22,010 bases of DNA from a virus, in the IMG/VR virus record IMGVR_UViG_3300044720_000104, positions 1-22,010 of that record; one strand, written 5' to 3'. Below are positions 6,279-14,102 of this stretch, piece by piece (positions within the stretch are counted from its first letter, which is position 1; every line of letters starts with the position of its first letter). Made by a program: the position numbers and the translations under genes. The notes below the pieces were generated by a model. That model had not been told where the DNA came from, made no database searches, and worked only from the letters and a program-made list of their open reading frames with translations.

Positions 6279-6294
6279 GTCAGTTGTTACTGAC
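6279..6294. promoter_or_regulatory. Palindrome between divergent genes (possible operator)
   Basis: GTCAGT-tgtt-ACTGAC is a perfect 6-bp inverted repeat with a 4-base centre. It lies 38 bases upstream of the minus-strand start at 6240 and 65 bases upstream of the plus-strand start at 6360. It could be a repressor operator or a small hairpin. I see no convincing -35/-10 pair in this 119-base gap. Confidence 0.4.
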
Positions 6295-6359
6295 ACGCCC
6301 ACATTATCAGGAGTCGGCCAGGCGGCTATTGGAAAACCACAACCCCATTTCCAACCGCA

Positions 6360-7007
6360 ATGAACGCCGGCTTCTCCAATCTCGCGACGTTGAAAGCAAA
6401 CGTTCTTGCTGTCGAGTTACGGCCGCGCACGACGTGGGACACGCAGCTCGCGGCGATTGGCCTCGGTGTGGCCAGCGCGATTGAGAATCATTGCAGCCGT
6501 AAGTTCGCGCGCGTGGCAGGCGACACGGAAACTTTCGCGGCCGATTACTCGCACTTCCAGCTCTCGCGCAAACCCGTCGAAGCCATCTCCAAAATCGAAC
6601 TGAAGCTGAGCGAGGCCGATGGATGGACCACTCAAGTCATCAACGATTTCGTTCGCACGATCGATTACGAGCGCGGGTTCATTTATTTGCCGGACGTGGA
6701 TGCTGGTGAAGCCGATCAATTGATTCGATTCACATACACGGCCGGCTACTTCTGGGAGACAAAAGAAACGTCCGACGCCGGCTATCCAACGGCGCAACCA
6801 GTTGGATCGGCTCCGGTGCCCGAAGATCTAAAACTTGCCTGGCTGTTGCAGGTCCGCACGACATGGCAATCGGTGGACAAGCTTGGCACCGACATTACAA
6901 AGACCGGTGCGGCTGGCGAATTTGTCACCGGCTCACTCCCTGGACTCGATCTGATTCCAGGCGTGAAGCAAATGCTTCGGCAATTCATCCGGGAGGCTTG
7001 GGTATGA
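6360..7007 (+). CDS. Head-tail connector protein, HK97 gp6-like
   Basis: This 215-residue protein likely forms the ring (adaptor) docked under the portal. The N-terminal part matches the family pattern: short helices (LATLKANV, TWDTQLAAIGLGVASAIENHCSRKF), then beta strands. The C-terminus has the usual helical ending (DLIPGVKQMLRQFIREAW) that inserts toward the portal. It is longer than the ~100-residue minimal gp6 proteins because of a beta-rich middle, as in longer connector families. The start is an ATG without a clear Shine-Dalgarno motif, after a C- and A-rich leader. The stop overlaps the next start (ATGA at 7004-7007), so the two are probably translationally coupled. Confidence 0.75.
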   Translation: MNAGFSNLATLKANVLAVELRPRTTWDTQLAAIGLGVASAIENHCSRKFARVAGDTETFAADYSHFQLSRKPVEAISKIELKLSEADGWTTQVINDFVRTIDYERGFIYLPDVDAGEADQLIRFTYTAGYFWETKETSDAGYPTAQPVGSAPVPEDLKLAWLLQVRTTWQSVDKLGTDITKTGAAGEFVTGSLPGLDLIPGVKQMLRQFIREAWV

Positions 7008-7555
7008 GCGAGCAATACCAAATCTCCATCGGCGAAGAAGCGCGGGCGCTGATCGAACGGTTCAAGACTCCGCGCGGAGCTTACGAGGCGGCTGCGCTGG
7101 TGATGGATGAGGAGAACCAAATCACGGTCTCGAACATTCAGCGCCTCTATCTTTCCTTTCCAAAGAGCGGCCCCACGCAGGCTATTGGTTGTCGTGTGCA
7201 ATCGAACCGGTTGCGCGCATCCATCCGAGCCAGCACGCCCCGCGTTGTCGCGAGTGGCTCGGGCTTCGCCATTGATTCCTCCATCGGCTCAAATGTGAAG
7301 TATGCCGGCGTCCAGGAATGCGGTTACGCCGGTGAAGTCACTGTCGCGCCACATGTCCGCAAACGAACAGAGAACGCAGTTGTTTTTGGCCAGCGCCGCA
7401 AAGTGCGGAAGGCAGACAGCGAAGTGCGCGGGCATAAGCGCAAGCTGAACATCGAAGGGCGCGGCTTTATTCAGCGCGGCGTCTTTGATCGCGTGCCCGA
7501 TTACGGCAAGGCGATGAGCGCGGCCATCGTCACGTTTCTCGGAGGTGCCAAGTGA
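7004..7555 (+). CDS. Head-tail or tail completion protein, HK97 gp10 / virion-morphogenesis-like
   Basis: A 183-residue protein. Middle residues about 65-125 show the family pattern: SNRLRASIRAS, a variable strand, then NVKYAGVQECG, which corresponds to the 'YA..hE.G' signature of gp10-like and phage virion morphogenesis proteins. The C-terminus (GRGFIQRGVFDRVPDYGKAMSAAI) corresponds to the final helix after the 'RPFL' turn. These proteins join or complete the neck and tail. I start at the ATG at 7004 because GGGAGG at 6991-6996 is well placed and it overlaps the upstream stop; a longer upstream extension would run antisense-like over the connector gene. Lysine and arginine clusters near residues 115-150 are notable. 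Confidence 0.65.
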   Translation: MSEQYQISIGEEARALIERFKTPRGAYEAAALVMDEENQITVSNIQRLYLSFPKSGPTQAIGCRVQSNRLRASIRASTPRVVASGSGFAIDSSIGSNVKYAGVQECGYAGEVTVAPHVRKRTENAVVFGQRRKVRKADSEVRGHKRKLNIEGRGFIQRGVFDRVPDYGKAMSAAIVTFLGGAK

Positions 7556-8265
7556 TCGCGCAACTCGGCACGGAAATCGCCGACCATCTCAGCGCCGACG
7601 CGCTCTTCAGCCAATCACGGCAACTCGCTGATCTCAGTTACGTCGTGATACCGGTCATCAGTTCCGTGGATCGCGATCTCGCCAATGTTGTGGACCGCGC
7701 GGGCAAGCTCGGCGCACTTGTCACTATCATCATCACGCGAGCCACTTGCAAAAAGTGGGATGTATTCGGTCCTTACTTTGACAACATCGAGATCGAGGCC
7801 CGCGCGGAAGAACGCGTCTCGCTCAACCGTGGTGCGACTGAAGCGCCTTCGGAATTCGGCAGCCTGGTCTCTTCGCTCTCGATGATCTTGCGCGTGTGCT
7901 CATTGCTTCACCAATGGCTTCCGCAATCACTTTCCGCGCCGCTGGCTGTCACGGGTTTCGATGAGGAATCGACCGGCAACAACGATCATCAGGTGCATGT
8001 GGCCAAGATCACCACGATGGGTGGTTTGAGTTATCTCATGCCCACGGTGGCCACGCCCGCGATTGTAAACAACGCCGGAACACTCACGCTCACATGCACC
8101 ACGCCAGGTGCGGCAATTTTCTACACCATTGACGGGCGAAATCCCGTGCCGAGGTCCGGCACGTTCTACACCGCGCCGTTCGCACCGGGCGCGGGCAAAA
8201 CCGTGAAAGCAAAAGCATGGCTCGCCGGCTACCAGGCCAGCGGCGTCGCAGCACTGAACACATAA
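7552..8265 (+). CDS. Tail-terminator-like protein with C-terminal chitobiase-type (CHB_HEX_C) domain
   Basis: Two parts are visible in 237 residues. Residues 1-160 resemble tail terminator/completion proteins that cap the tail tube: a strand (ALVTIIITRATCKKWDV), then IEIEARAEERVSLNRG and a helix ending LRVCSLLHQWLP. Gene position between neck and tail tube genes fits. Residues about 166-236 match the chitobiase/beta-hexosaminidase C-terminal domain: TPGAAIFYTIDGRNPVPRSG, then VKAKAWLAGYQASGVA. That small beta domain is usually found on secreted enzymes and adhesins, so on a neck protein it could be a surface-exposed decoration. The GTG start overlaps the upstream stop (GTGA) and has GGAGG in good position. 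The CHB domain is clear; the terminator role is less certain. Confidence 0.6.
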   Translation: MIAQLGTEIADHLSADALFSQSRQLADLSYVVIPVISSVDRDLANVVDRAGKLGALVTIIITRATCKKWDVFGPYFDNIEIEARAEERVSLNRGATEAPSEFGSLVSSLSMILRVCSLLHQWLPQSLSAPLAVTGFDEESTGNNDHQVHVAKITTMGGLSYLMPTVATPAIVNNAGTLTLTCTTPGAAIFYTIDGRNPVPRSGTFYTAPFAPGAGKTVKAKAWLAGYQASGVAALNT

Positions 8266-8579
8266 TGAGAATCAAAAACACTTCCGCCAAAAACGCCTGT
8301 GGCGCTTTCGATCTCGATTGCGCCCCGCCCATTCCCTGCGAATTGGAAAAGGGACACGAGGGCGAACATCAATGGACCGGCATTCGCACCGTGCCCAAGC
8401 CCCACTCGGAAGAAACCGAGGAAAAAGAATTCACCAAAACTTTCCGCATCGTCGCGCCAGCGCCGGTCCCGGAAGTGGCACCGGCCACACCGGCGTTGCC
8501 GGAAAATGTGAAGCAGCGCGGCGTGCGGGTGGAAAAAATTCTCGCGGGTCAGTCAACCAACAACTCTCAACCTTCCTGA
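8265..8579 (+). CDS. Small Cys/His putative metal-binding protein
   Basis: A 104-residue protein starting at the ATG that overlaps the upstream stop by one base (TAATG). Residues about 12-36 hold C-x7-C-x5-C followed by GHEGEHQW, a Cys-His arrangement typical of small treble-clef or zinc-knuckle proteins. The rest is acidic, then Pro/Ala-rich (APAPVPEVAPATPALP), and probably disordered. The last codons carry a piece of the CTCAAC-type repeat (AACTCTCAACC at 8563-8573). I cannot assign a function. It sits between the tail-terminator-like and tail tube genes, a position often held by small accessory genes. Confidence 0.6.
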   Translation: MRIKNTSAKNACGAFDLDCAPPIPCELEKGHEGEHQWTGIRTVPKPHSEETEEKEFTKTFRIVAPAPVPEVAPATPALPENVKQRGVRVEKILAGQSTNNSQPS

Positions 8580-8582
8580 TTT

Positions 8583-9551
8583 ATGGGCGATCCAGTCTTG
8601 CCAGTCATTAACGCCGGTCCGGCGATTGTCACCTTCAACGGTTATTCGTGGTACACCGAGAGCGGTGTCGAGCTAAACCCTGATCGGCAATCGTTCATCA
8701 TTACCGAAGACAGCCAGGGTGAAATCGACGAGCGTCACAAGTCGCTGATCAACCGGATTTCACTCACGCCGGTTGGGGAGATTGAATCGCTCTCCAGTTA
8801 CTACCCATACACCGCTGCGAGCGTGGGCAAATCGATCTTCGGCAGCGCGAATCTTCCGCTTGTGATCGTCACGAAGTTTGGTGGCGCGGCGAACACCGGC
8901 CAGATCACCACCTTCCCTCGCGCGGGCGTCGATCCCGAGAACATGTCGCAGATGCGGCTCTCTTCGCAGAAGACGCTATACGGCCCGATGGGCTTCCTCG
9001 CCCTCGGCAGCGCGACCGTGCAGGATACGAACGCTTCCTTTTGGTCCGTGCTGGCCGATTCCGCGTTTGCAGATACGGGCTACGACGAGACGAAAGTCGT
9101 CACGGATATGTATTCGGCCGCGTGGGGCGCATCCCCGTTTGCATCAATGGGCGCGCTCGAAGGCTTCATGGTCGATTTCAAAGGGAAGAACCTCATCATT
9201 CCTGATGACGGCGTCGGCATCGCCGATGTGCATCTCGGCAGCCTCAGGGCATTTGCCAAGTTTCGGCCGAACAATCTCACCGAGGCAAACATGCGCACGC
9301 TGATGGCCTACCAGGACGCGGCCGCGATCCGTCCGGGCCAGAGCTACGCGAACCGCAATCGCGACCTCATCATCACCGGCGCGGGCAACAACGGCCTCAC
9401 GCTCACAGTGACTCTGCCGAAGATGGGGCCGAAAGACGCGAAGCTCGTTTACAAAACGGGCGAGCATCGTAACGGCGACGTGGCCTTTGTGCAGAAGCGC
9501 ACAGCGACCATCGGCGTTTACAACAATCCCTGGACGCTCGCGATCAGCTAA
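8583..9551 (+). CDS. Probable major tail (tube) protein
   Basis: A 322-residue protein with balanced beta-rich composition. It opens with an INAGPAIVTFNGYSWYTESGVEL segment and an early polar run (ITEDSQGEIDERHKS), and ends in strands (DAKLVYKTGEHRNGDVAFVQKRTATIGVYNNPWTLAIS). Similar openings on tube proteins pack into a beta-barrel ring around the lumen. I infer the tube role mainly from gene order (after neck and terminator, before the tape measure), size and composition, with no decisive motif. No Shine-Dalgarno motif is visible before the ATG. The stop is followed three bases later by the next gene's GTG start. Confidence 0.5.
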   Translation: MGDPVLPVINAGPAIVTFNGYSWYTESGVELNPDRQSFIITEDSQGEIDERHKSLINRISLTPVGEIESLSSYYPYTAASVGKSIFGSANLPLVIVTKFGGAANTGQITTFPRAGVDPENMSQMRLSSQKTLYGPMGFLALGSATVQDTNASFWSVLADSAFADTGYDETKVVTDMYSAAWGASPFASMGALEGFMVDFKGKNLIIPDDGVGIADVHLGSLRAFAKFRPNNLTEANMRTLMAYQDAAAIRPGQSYANRNRDLIITGAGNNGLTLTVTLPKMGPKDAKLVYKTGEHRNGDVAFVQKRTATIGVYNNPWTLAIS

Positions 9552-9554
9552 AGT

Positions 9555-10037
9555 GTGGGACTGCGCATCACCATCACCCCTCAAGACAATGGCGGCGTCG
9601 TCATTGGCTCGCCGGTCGAACTCTGCAATTCGCCGGACCCAATCGCGGTCAGTGGTTTGCGCATCAACGGCAAGCCCATCCTGCAACTGGCGGACTTCAT
9701 GCGCGCGGACTTCGGGCGTGTCTTTGATCGGAAGAACCGCCGTGTCAGCGTTTCGTTCCGGGCGTTCCGTGGAAAAAATAGCAGCGGTGTTGAGTTCTCC
9801 AGTTTCATGGAGACGTTTGTTCATGGCTTCGACTGCGCGGCGTTCGAGAGTGTCTGCCCGCACTTCGGGCTTATCACCCTCGAAGCCCGCGAGGGCGCGA
9901 GCACTGTGCTGCGCTACCTGGACAAGTCCGGCCTGCAGGAGATCGGCGGTATCGAAGAAATCATCGGCTGCGGTTTATTCCAAAGCTACCAGATTATCAG
10001 CGGCACTCCGCTTACGGCACTGCCCGTCTCTACATGA
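9555..10037 (+). CDS. Unassigned tail-region protein
   Basis: A 160-residue protein with a GTG start three bases after the tube gene stop. I do not recognise it. It looks globular: strands (LRITITPQDNGGVVIG), a helix with LQLADFMRADFGRVFDRKNRRVSVSF, and a compact C-terminal part with four cysteines. In many phages the one or two genes between tube and tape measure encode tail assembly chaperones, often with a -1 frameshift. I see no overlapping frame that suggests one here, and the protein does not look like a chaperone. Its stop overlaps the next start (ATGA at 10034). Confidence 0.6.
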   Translation: MGLRITITPQDNGGVVIGSPVELCNSPDPIAVSGLRINGKPILQLADFMRADFGRVFDRKNRRVSVSFRAFRGKNSSGVEFSSFMETFVHGFDCAAFESVCPHFGLITLEAREGASTVLRYLDKSGLQEIGGIEEIIGCGLFQSYQIISGTPLTALPVST

Positions 10038-10726
10038 GTAGCTTCAACACAACCGACCATGTCATCGCGATCTTTCCCTCGCGCATCGGGGACTCAAAGC
10101 AGTTCCTCGTCATCAGCCAGGAAGGTGCGGCTGGTTCGATGGAGATTTACAAAAAGGTTGGGGGTAAATTTCGATTCGCATTGTTCGAGGACGATGGGGC
10201 AGGCGGGACACTCTACGATGTCGCGAACATTACCAGCGTCCAATTCCTGATCTCGAACAGCACGACGAACTTCGTCCTGGAAGTAAAGGCCGGACCATTC
10301 GCCAACATCACCGCGCCGCAGTGGAATGGCGGACGCAAGCCGGCTGCCGAACATTTCCTTTTCCAATTCTCGTCGGACACGCTGAACCTGGCGGCCGGTG
10401 AATATACTCTGTCGATCACCGGCAACACAGACGATCCGCTTGCCCCCGTGGATTTCTATGTGCAAGCCGCGCTCACGGTGCTGCCACGCGCCGATGCGTC
10501 CGGCCAGGCCACTGCGCTGACCGACTCGGATATTCTCACCGCGCTCAGCCAGCAGGTGAATGCCACGCTGGCGAGCAAGGCGGACAAGATCGGTGCACCC
10601 GGTGATTCCATCACGCTGACGGCCGTGAACCCGGCCACCGGCCAGAAAGCGCGCGTCATTCTCCAACTCGTCTTCGATCCTGTGATAGGCATCGTCTTCG
10701 CCAACAACCCGGAAGTATTACCATGA
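10034..10726 (+). CDS. Beta-rich tail or baseplate-type protein of unknown role
   Basis: A 230-residue protein with no named family. Residues about 40-160 contain alternating strands (FRFALFEDDGAGGTLYDVANITSVQFLISNS, EYTLSITGNTDDPLAPVDFYVQAALTVLP). This resembles the N-terminal domain of baseplate upper (BppU-type) proteins, which anchor receptor-binding proteins and also describe a polynomial-like beta sandwich. Residues about 165-190 form a helix (DSDILTALSQQVNATLASKADKI). It overlaps the gene on each side by four bases (ATGA), including the large fibre downstream, so a role in attaching that fibre is a reasonable guess. This is inference from composition and context. Confidence 0.5.
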   Translation: MSSFNTTDHVIAIFPSRIGDSKQFLVISQEGAAGSMEIYKKVGGKFRFALFEDDGAGGTLYDVANITSVQFLISNSTTNFVLEVKAGPFANITAPQWNGGRKPAAEHFLFQFSSDTLNLAAGEYTLSITGNTDDPLAPVDFYVQAALTVLPRADASGQATALTDSDILTALSQQVNATLASKADKIGAPGDSITLTAVNPATGQKARVILQLVFDPVIGIVFANNPEVLP

Positions 10727-13404
10727 AGAAACTGTTTTTCATTTCTGCTCTCTGCTTTCTGTTTTCCGCTGCCGCGCAAGCGGACTTCCGGATTTATCGC
10801 ACGCTGCAGCTCACTAACGCCGCCAACCTCACGAACGGCAGCGCCTTCACGCTCGGCAGCGACACGCGCACCGGCACGAATGGCGTGCTCGCCAGCACGT
10901 TGTTCTACCAGCTCACCAACCGCGTCGATAAGATGCGCACCAATCTCTACAACGCCATCGCTGCGAATCCATTCAGTGGCATCACCACGATCATTGATCT
11001 TACGGGGACTAACAGCCTCACCTTCATCGGTGGCACGAATGTGAATTTCTCGCTGAGCGTGTATGGCAGTTGGGCCAACATCAGCAACTACACGAGCACG
11101 GTGTTCAGCTCTGCGGCGCTCATCACGCCCTACACGATTCAATCGAACGTGTTCCGGGAATGGCAAATGTCTCAGCTCGCGGACATGCTCAACTGGGCGA
11201 CCAACCAGTTCAGCAACACGATCACAGTGCTGTCTCGGTTTCTCAGCACGCGCACGAACGGACAGCACGGCACCAACATATATTTCGAGCTAGGCAACTG
11301 GGGTGGCGCGCTCAGCAATGCGCAACTCAGCGGCGCGCTCTTCACGAACGGCACGCTTTATCTCACGAGCGCACCAACGGTGAAGACGATTGTGGCTCTC
11401 ACAACGAACACGACCTTCATCAATTCCAACGCGGGCGGGCAGGGCTTCTTCTTTCCCGATCAGAACACTTCGAAAGACCCGGACACGGGTTATGCAAACA
11501 ACATCATCGCGGCCGTTGGTGACATCTACGACACGTATCCCGGCTTCAACGAGGAGCAACTCTCTTTTGATTTTTTTGCTGATGCTATCGTCACCATCCT
11601 GGGGAACGCGAAGCTCACCAACTCCCAGTTCTTCGGCCCAACCAACACCGTGCGCGGAAACCTACAGTTCGCCGTCGGCTCGGCGCTCCAGAGCGCGGAC
11701 ACGCTGGAGAATTGGAACTACAAATCGCTGGCGGAGGTCAAAGATTCTTCCACGGCCCTTCGGCCCAACGATTTCCCAGCCTCACAATACTCTTTCAACG
11801 GGACGAACCTCACGATCAAGTCCGGCGCGAACCTTACCAACGTCGTTTTCTGGGGACCGATCACGGTGAATGGAGTCTTCAACGGCGGTCTCTATTCCAA
11901 CATCACGTTCAACGCCGGCAGCGGCATCGTTGGGAACCTCATCGCCACGAACGCGAACATTTACGTCCTGCTCTCGACCAACTTCACGTTGAGCAACGGC
12001 TCAATGACGCTCGGCAATTTGTATGCGACCGCATTGCGTGGACCGACCACGAACTTTGGCGCGATGGCTTTTGTGCCAGCCTACGTCACGACCATGAGCG
12101 CCGGTGCGAATTCCATTACGCGGCTCACGAACAATTTGATCTTTTTCTCCGGGAGCGCGAGCGCTTCGTTCGACTCCATCACCACGAATCTCGGCGGCGG
12201 CGATTTCTTCTTCGGCTGGAACAGGAGCGGCGGGTCCATCGCGATCAAGCACGAGAGCACCGCCACCGCTGAGGGTCTGGTCAATCCGGGGACGCGGATC
12301 AACACGCCCGATGGCACGACGGTCAATTGGCCAAACAACACCCTCGCACTTTTTTGGCACGAGGCCGGTTCAGTGAACCGATGGCTCCCGACCGTGTTTG
12401 CGAACACAAACGCGCTCGCGACCAACGTGGTCCTGCAGAGCGTCGGTAACACCAACGCGACACGCATCGGACTTGAATCCACGAACACCAGCGGTGGCGT
12501 TTTGCAGCTCAAAACGCTGAGCGCTGGAAACTCCATCACGCTAACCAATGAAGGAACCAACGTGGTCGTTGCCTTCAGCGGGACAACCGGAGAAGCGAAC
12601 GTGAACGGCGAAGTCTCGGTCACTAACGCGGCGCGCTTCGGTCTTGTGAATGGCAAGAGCGGCGTCACCAATCTCACGCGGTCCATTTCGCCAGGCTACG
12701 GACTCAGCGGCACGAACGAGGGAACGAACATTGTCCTCGCGATCAACCCGGCCGTCGTTGCGTCGCAATCCGATCTGACGACGCTGAGCAACAACCTCGC
12801 AGACGTCGCCAACTGGCCCGGCTACTCCGGCCAGTTCGGCCAGACGCAAAGCGTTTACGCGCTCGGATGGAACCAGATCACCGCCACACCGTGGGGCACG
12901 TCGGGCACCGTGCTGACGAACGGAAATTATCGACTGTTCCCTTGGTTCAGCGGCAGCGGTGGTGTGATCACGCAGATGTCCTGCAATGTGAAGACGGCCC
13001 CAAGCGGTAACATCCGATTCGGTATTTACGAGTCCACGTCCACGAAAAACTTTTGGCCGTCCAACCTGGTTTACGACTCCGGCTCGGCCGTATCGGCGGT
13101 GGCGATCATGACGAGCAACTGCACGGTCACGATCAAACCGGCTCGCATGTATTGGTCGGTGGTCCAGGCAGACGCCGCCTCGGCCGTTGCCGCCCCGACC
13201 GCCTTCGCTGCGCACCAGGTCGCGCTCGGCTTCCCATCGCTCGCGGCCATGTCGGTATCGGGCGGCGCGCCGCTCGCCTTTGAATATCAGCCCGGAACGT
13301 ATGGGACTTTGCCCTCGACATTCCCGGCCGGTTCCACTCCGGCGAACGTCATTTGGCAGACCGCCTCCGGCTACACGGTGATCTTGGCCGCCCGGTTCCA
13401 ATGA
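10723..13404 (+). CDS. Large Asn/Thr-rich fibre-like protein with N-terminal signal peptide
   Basis: An 893-residue protein. Residues 1-20 form a textbook signal peptide (MKKLFF, hydrophobic core, AAAQA). Residues about 25-690 are rich in N, T, S and G with recurring 'NLTNG', 'TLTNEGTNVV' and 'NVVF' phrases, as in beta-helical or fibrous stalks. Residues about 700-825 resemble a fibre-tip or carbohydrate-binding beta sandwich (NIRFGIYES, NLVYDSGSAV, ARMYWSVVQA), followed by a C-terminal tail that could fold as a trimer tip. The likely role is host attachment. GGAAG lies just before the ATG, which overlaps the upstream stop (ATGA). A cleavable signal peptide is unexpected on a phage fibre, and the position upstream of the tape measure gene is also unusual. 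Confidence 0.65.
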   Translation: MKKLFFISALCFLFSAAAQADFRIYRTLQLTNAANLTNGSAFTLGSDTRTGTNGVLASTLFYQLTNRVDKMRTNLYNAIAANPFSGITTIIDLTGTNSLTFIGGTNVNFSLSVYGSWANISNYTSTVFSSAALITPYTIQSNVFREWQMSQLADMLNWATNQFSNTITVLSRFLSTRTNGQHGTNIYFELGNWGGALSNAQLSGALFTNGTLYLTSAPTVKTIVALTTNTTFINSNAGGQGFFFPDQNTSKDPDTGYANNIIAAVGDIYDTYPGFNEEQLSFDFFADAIVTILGNAKLTNSQFFGPTNTVRGNLQFAVGSALQSADTLENWNYKSLAEVKDSSTALRPNDFPASQYSFNGTNLTIKSGANLTNVVFWGPITVNGVFNGGLYSNITFNAGSGIVGNLIATNANIYVLLSTNFTLSNGSMTLGNLYATALRGPTTNFGAMAFVPAYVTTMSAGANSITRLTNNLIFFSGSASASFDSITTNLGGGDFFFGWNRSGGSIAIKHESTATAEGLVNPGTRINTPDGTTVNWPNNTLALFWHEAGSVNRWLPTVFANTNALATNVVLQSVGNTNATRIGLESTNTSGGVLQLKTLSAGNSITLTNEGTNVVVAFSGTTGEANVNGEVSVTNAARFGLVNGKSGVTNLTRSISPGYGLSGTNEGTNIVLAINPAVVASQSDLTTLSNNLADVANWPGYSGQFGQTQSVYALGWNQITATPWGTSGTVLTNGNYRLFPWFSGSGGVITQMSCNVKTAPSGNIRFGIYESTSTKNFWPSNLVYDSGSAVSAVAIMTSNCTVTIKPARMYWSVVQADAASAVAAPTAFAAHQVALGFPSLAAMSVSGGAPLAFEYQPGTYGTLPSTFPAGSTPANVIWQTASGYTVILAARFQ

Positions 13405-14102
13405 ACGTTCTCCGCGCCATATTCCTGGCGTTCGCGCTGCCGATGGCGCTGCTGTGGGAGATCGTCAAGGAATGGTTTTCCCGCGCTCGCGATTTCGGCT
13501 CCGGACTGCTGGTCTGCGTGGGTTATGGACTGGAAGGTTCACGGTCCGTTGTTCGTGGTTTGTTGTTTCTCCTTTGCGTCATGGCGGCATTGCGTGCCTC
13601 CTCGGCGTTGACCAACGTGGTCGTGCTGAACTGGCCCTGGGCCACGAACGGCCCCGCGGAAGAATACGCGATCTGCGGCAGCCAGGAGATCCGCTATACG
13701 GTCCTCAATCTGCCGGTCGAACCCGAGCGCTACGCGGAGGGAAATACGAACCGCAACAAATTCAACGTGCCGGGCGGTGGCTACCACTTCCTCGGCTTCT
13801 CGACCAATGGCGAGTTTCGTTACACCAACGTGGCGGGCCGCATCGATTACATTTGGGACATCGACTGCCCTGGAAACGATTACGGACCCGACCGGGTGAA
13901 CTGCGTGACCAACCGGATCGAGCAATGGATCTACTCGCTCGAAGCGATGCGGTTTGAAGTGTCGATCTTTCGTGGCGAGCCGCACTGCTGGGACACAGCG
14001 CACTATCGCACCGTGTGGGACCAGTTCCCGGACTACATCGGCGATGGCTGGTGGAAGCTCACCAACGGGCCCATCCGCATCCGACTGGAGCAAATGCTGT
14101 GA
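13401..14102 (+). CDS. Membrane-anchored protein with two N-terminal hydrophobic segments
   Basis: A 233-residue protein I do not recognise. Hydrophobic segments lie at about 3-22 (VLRAIFLAFALPMALLW) and 52-64 (RGLLFLLCVMAALRA), separated by a charged stretch. The second, with ASSA after it, could be cleaved like a signal peptide. The remainder (70-233) is a soluble domain with four cysteines in its second half, rich in W, Y and N, and likely exported. I start at the ATG that overlaps the fibre stop (ATGA); extending upstream would only read through the fibre gene. Codons about 46-57 are encoded by a degenerate 7-base repeat. Possible roles include entry, lysis or superinfection functions, but none is supported by a motif. 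Confidence 0.6.
   Translation: MNVLRAIFLAFALPMALLWEIVKEWFSRARDFGSGLLVCVGYGLEGSRSVVRGLLFLLCVMAALRASSALTNVVVLNWPWATNGPAEEYAICGSQEIRYTVLNLPVEPERYAEGNTNRNKFNVPGGGYHFLGFSTNGEFRYTNVAGRIDYIWDIDCPGNDYGPDRVNCVTNRIEQWIYSLEAMRFEVSIFRGEPHCWDTAHYRTVWDQFPDYIGDGWWKLTNGPIRIRLEQML
13537..13571 (+). repeat. Degenerate heptanucleotide repeat (GTTCGTT type)
   Basis: Five consecutive 7-base units start GTTCACG, GTCCGTT, GTTCGTG, GTTTGTT and GTTTCTC. They lie inside the membrane-anchored protein gene, just before its second hydrophobic segment. Period seven matches the CTCTCAA array at 4782, although the unit differs. Confidence 0.65.

Noticed and set aside
5500-6363. Long open frame on the plus strand across the island
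   Set aside because: The first part is Arg/Pro/His-rich and reads through all hairpins; the second part is antisense to a much better gene on the minus strand.
10723-13404. Diversity-generating retroelement target in the fibre
   Set aside because: No reverse transcriptase or template repeat is present in the window.
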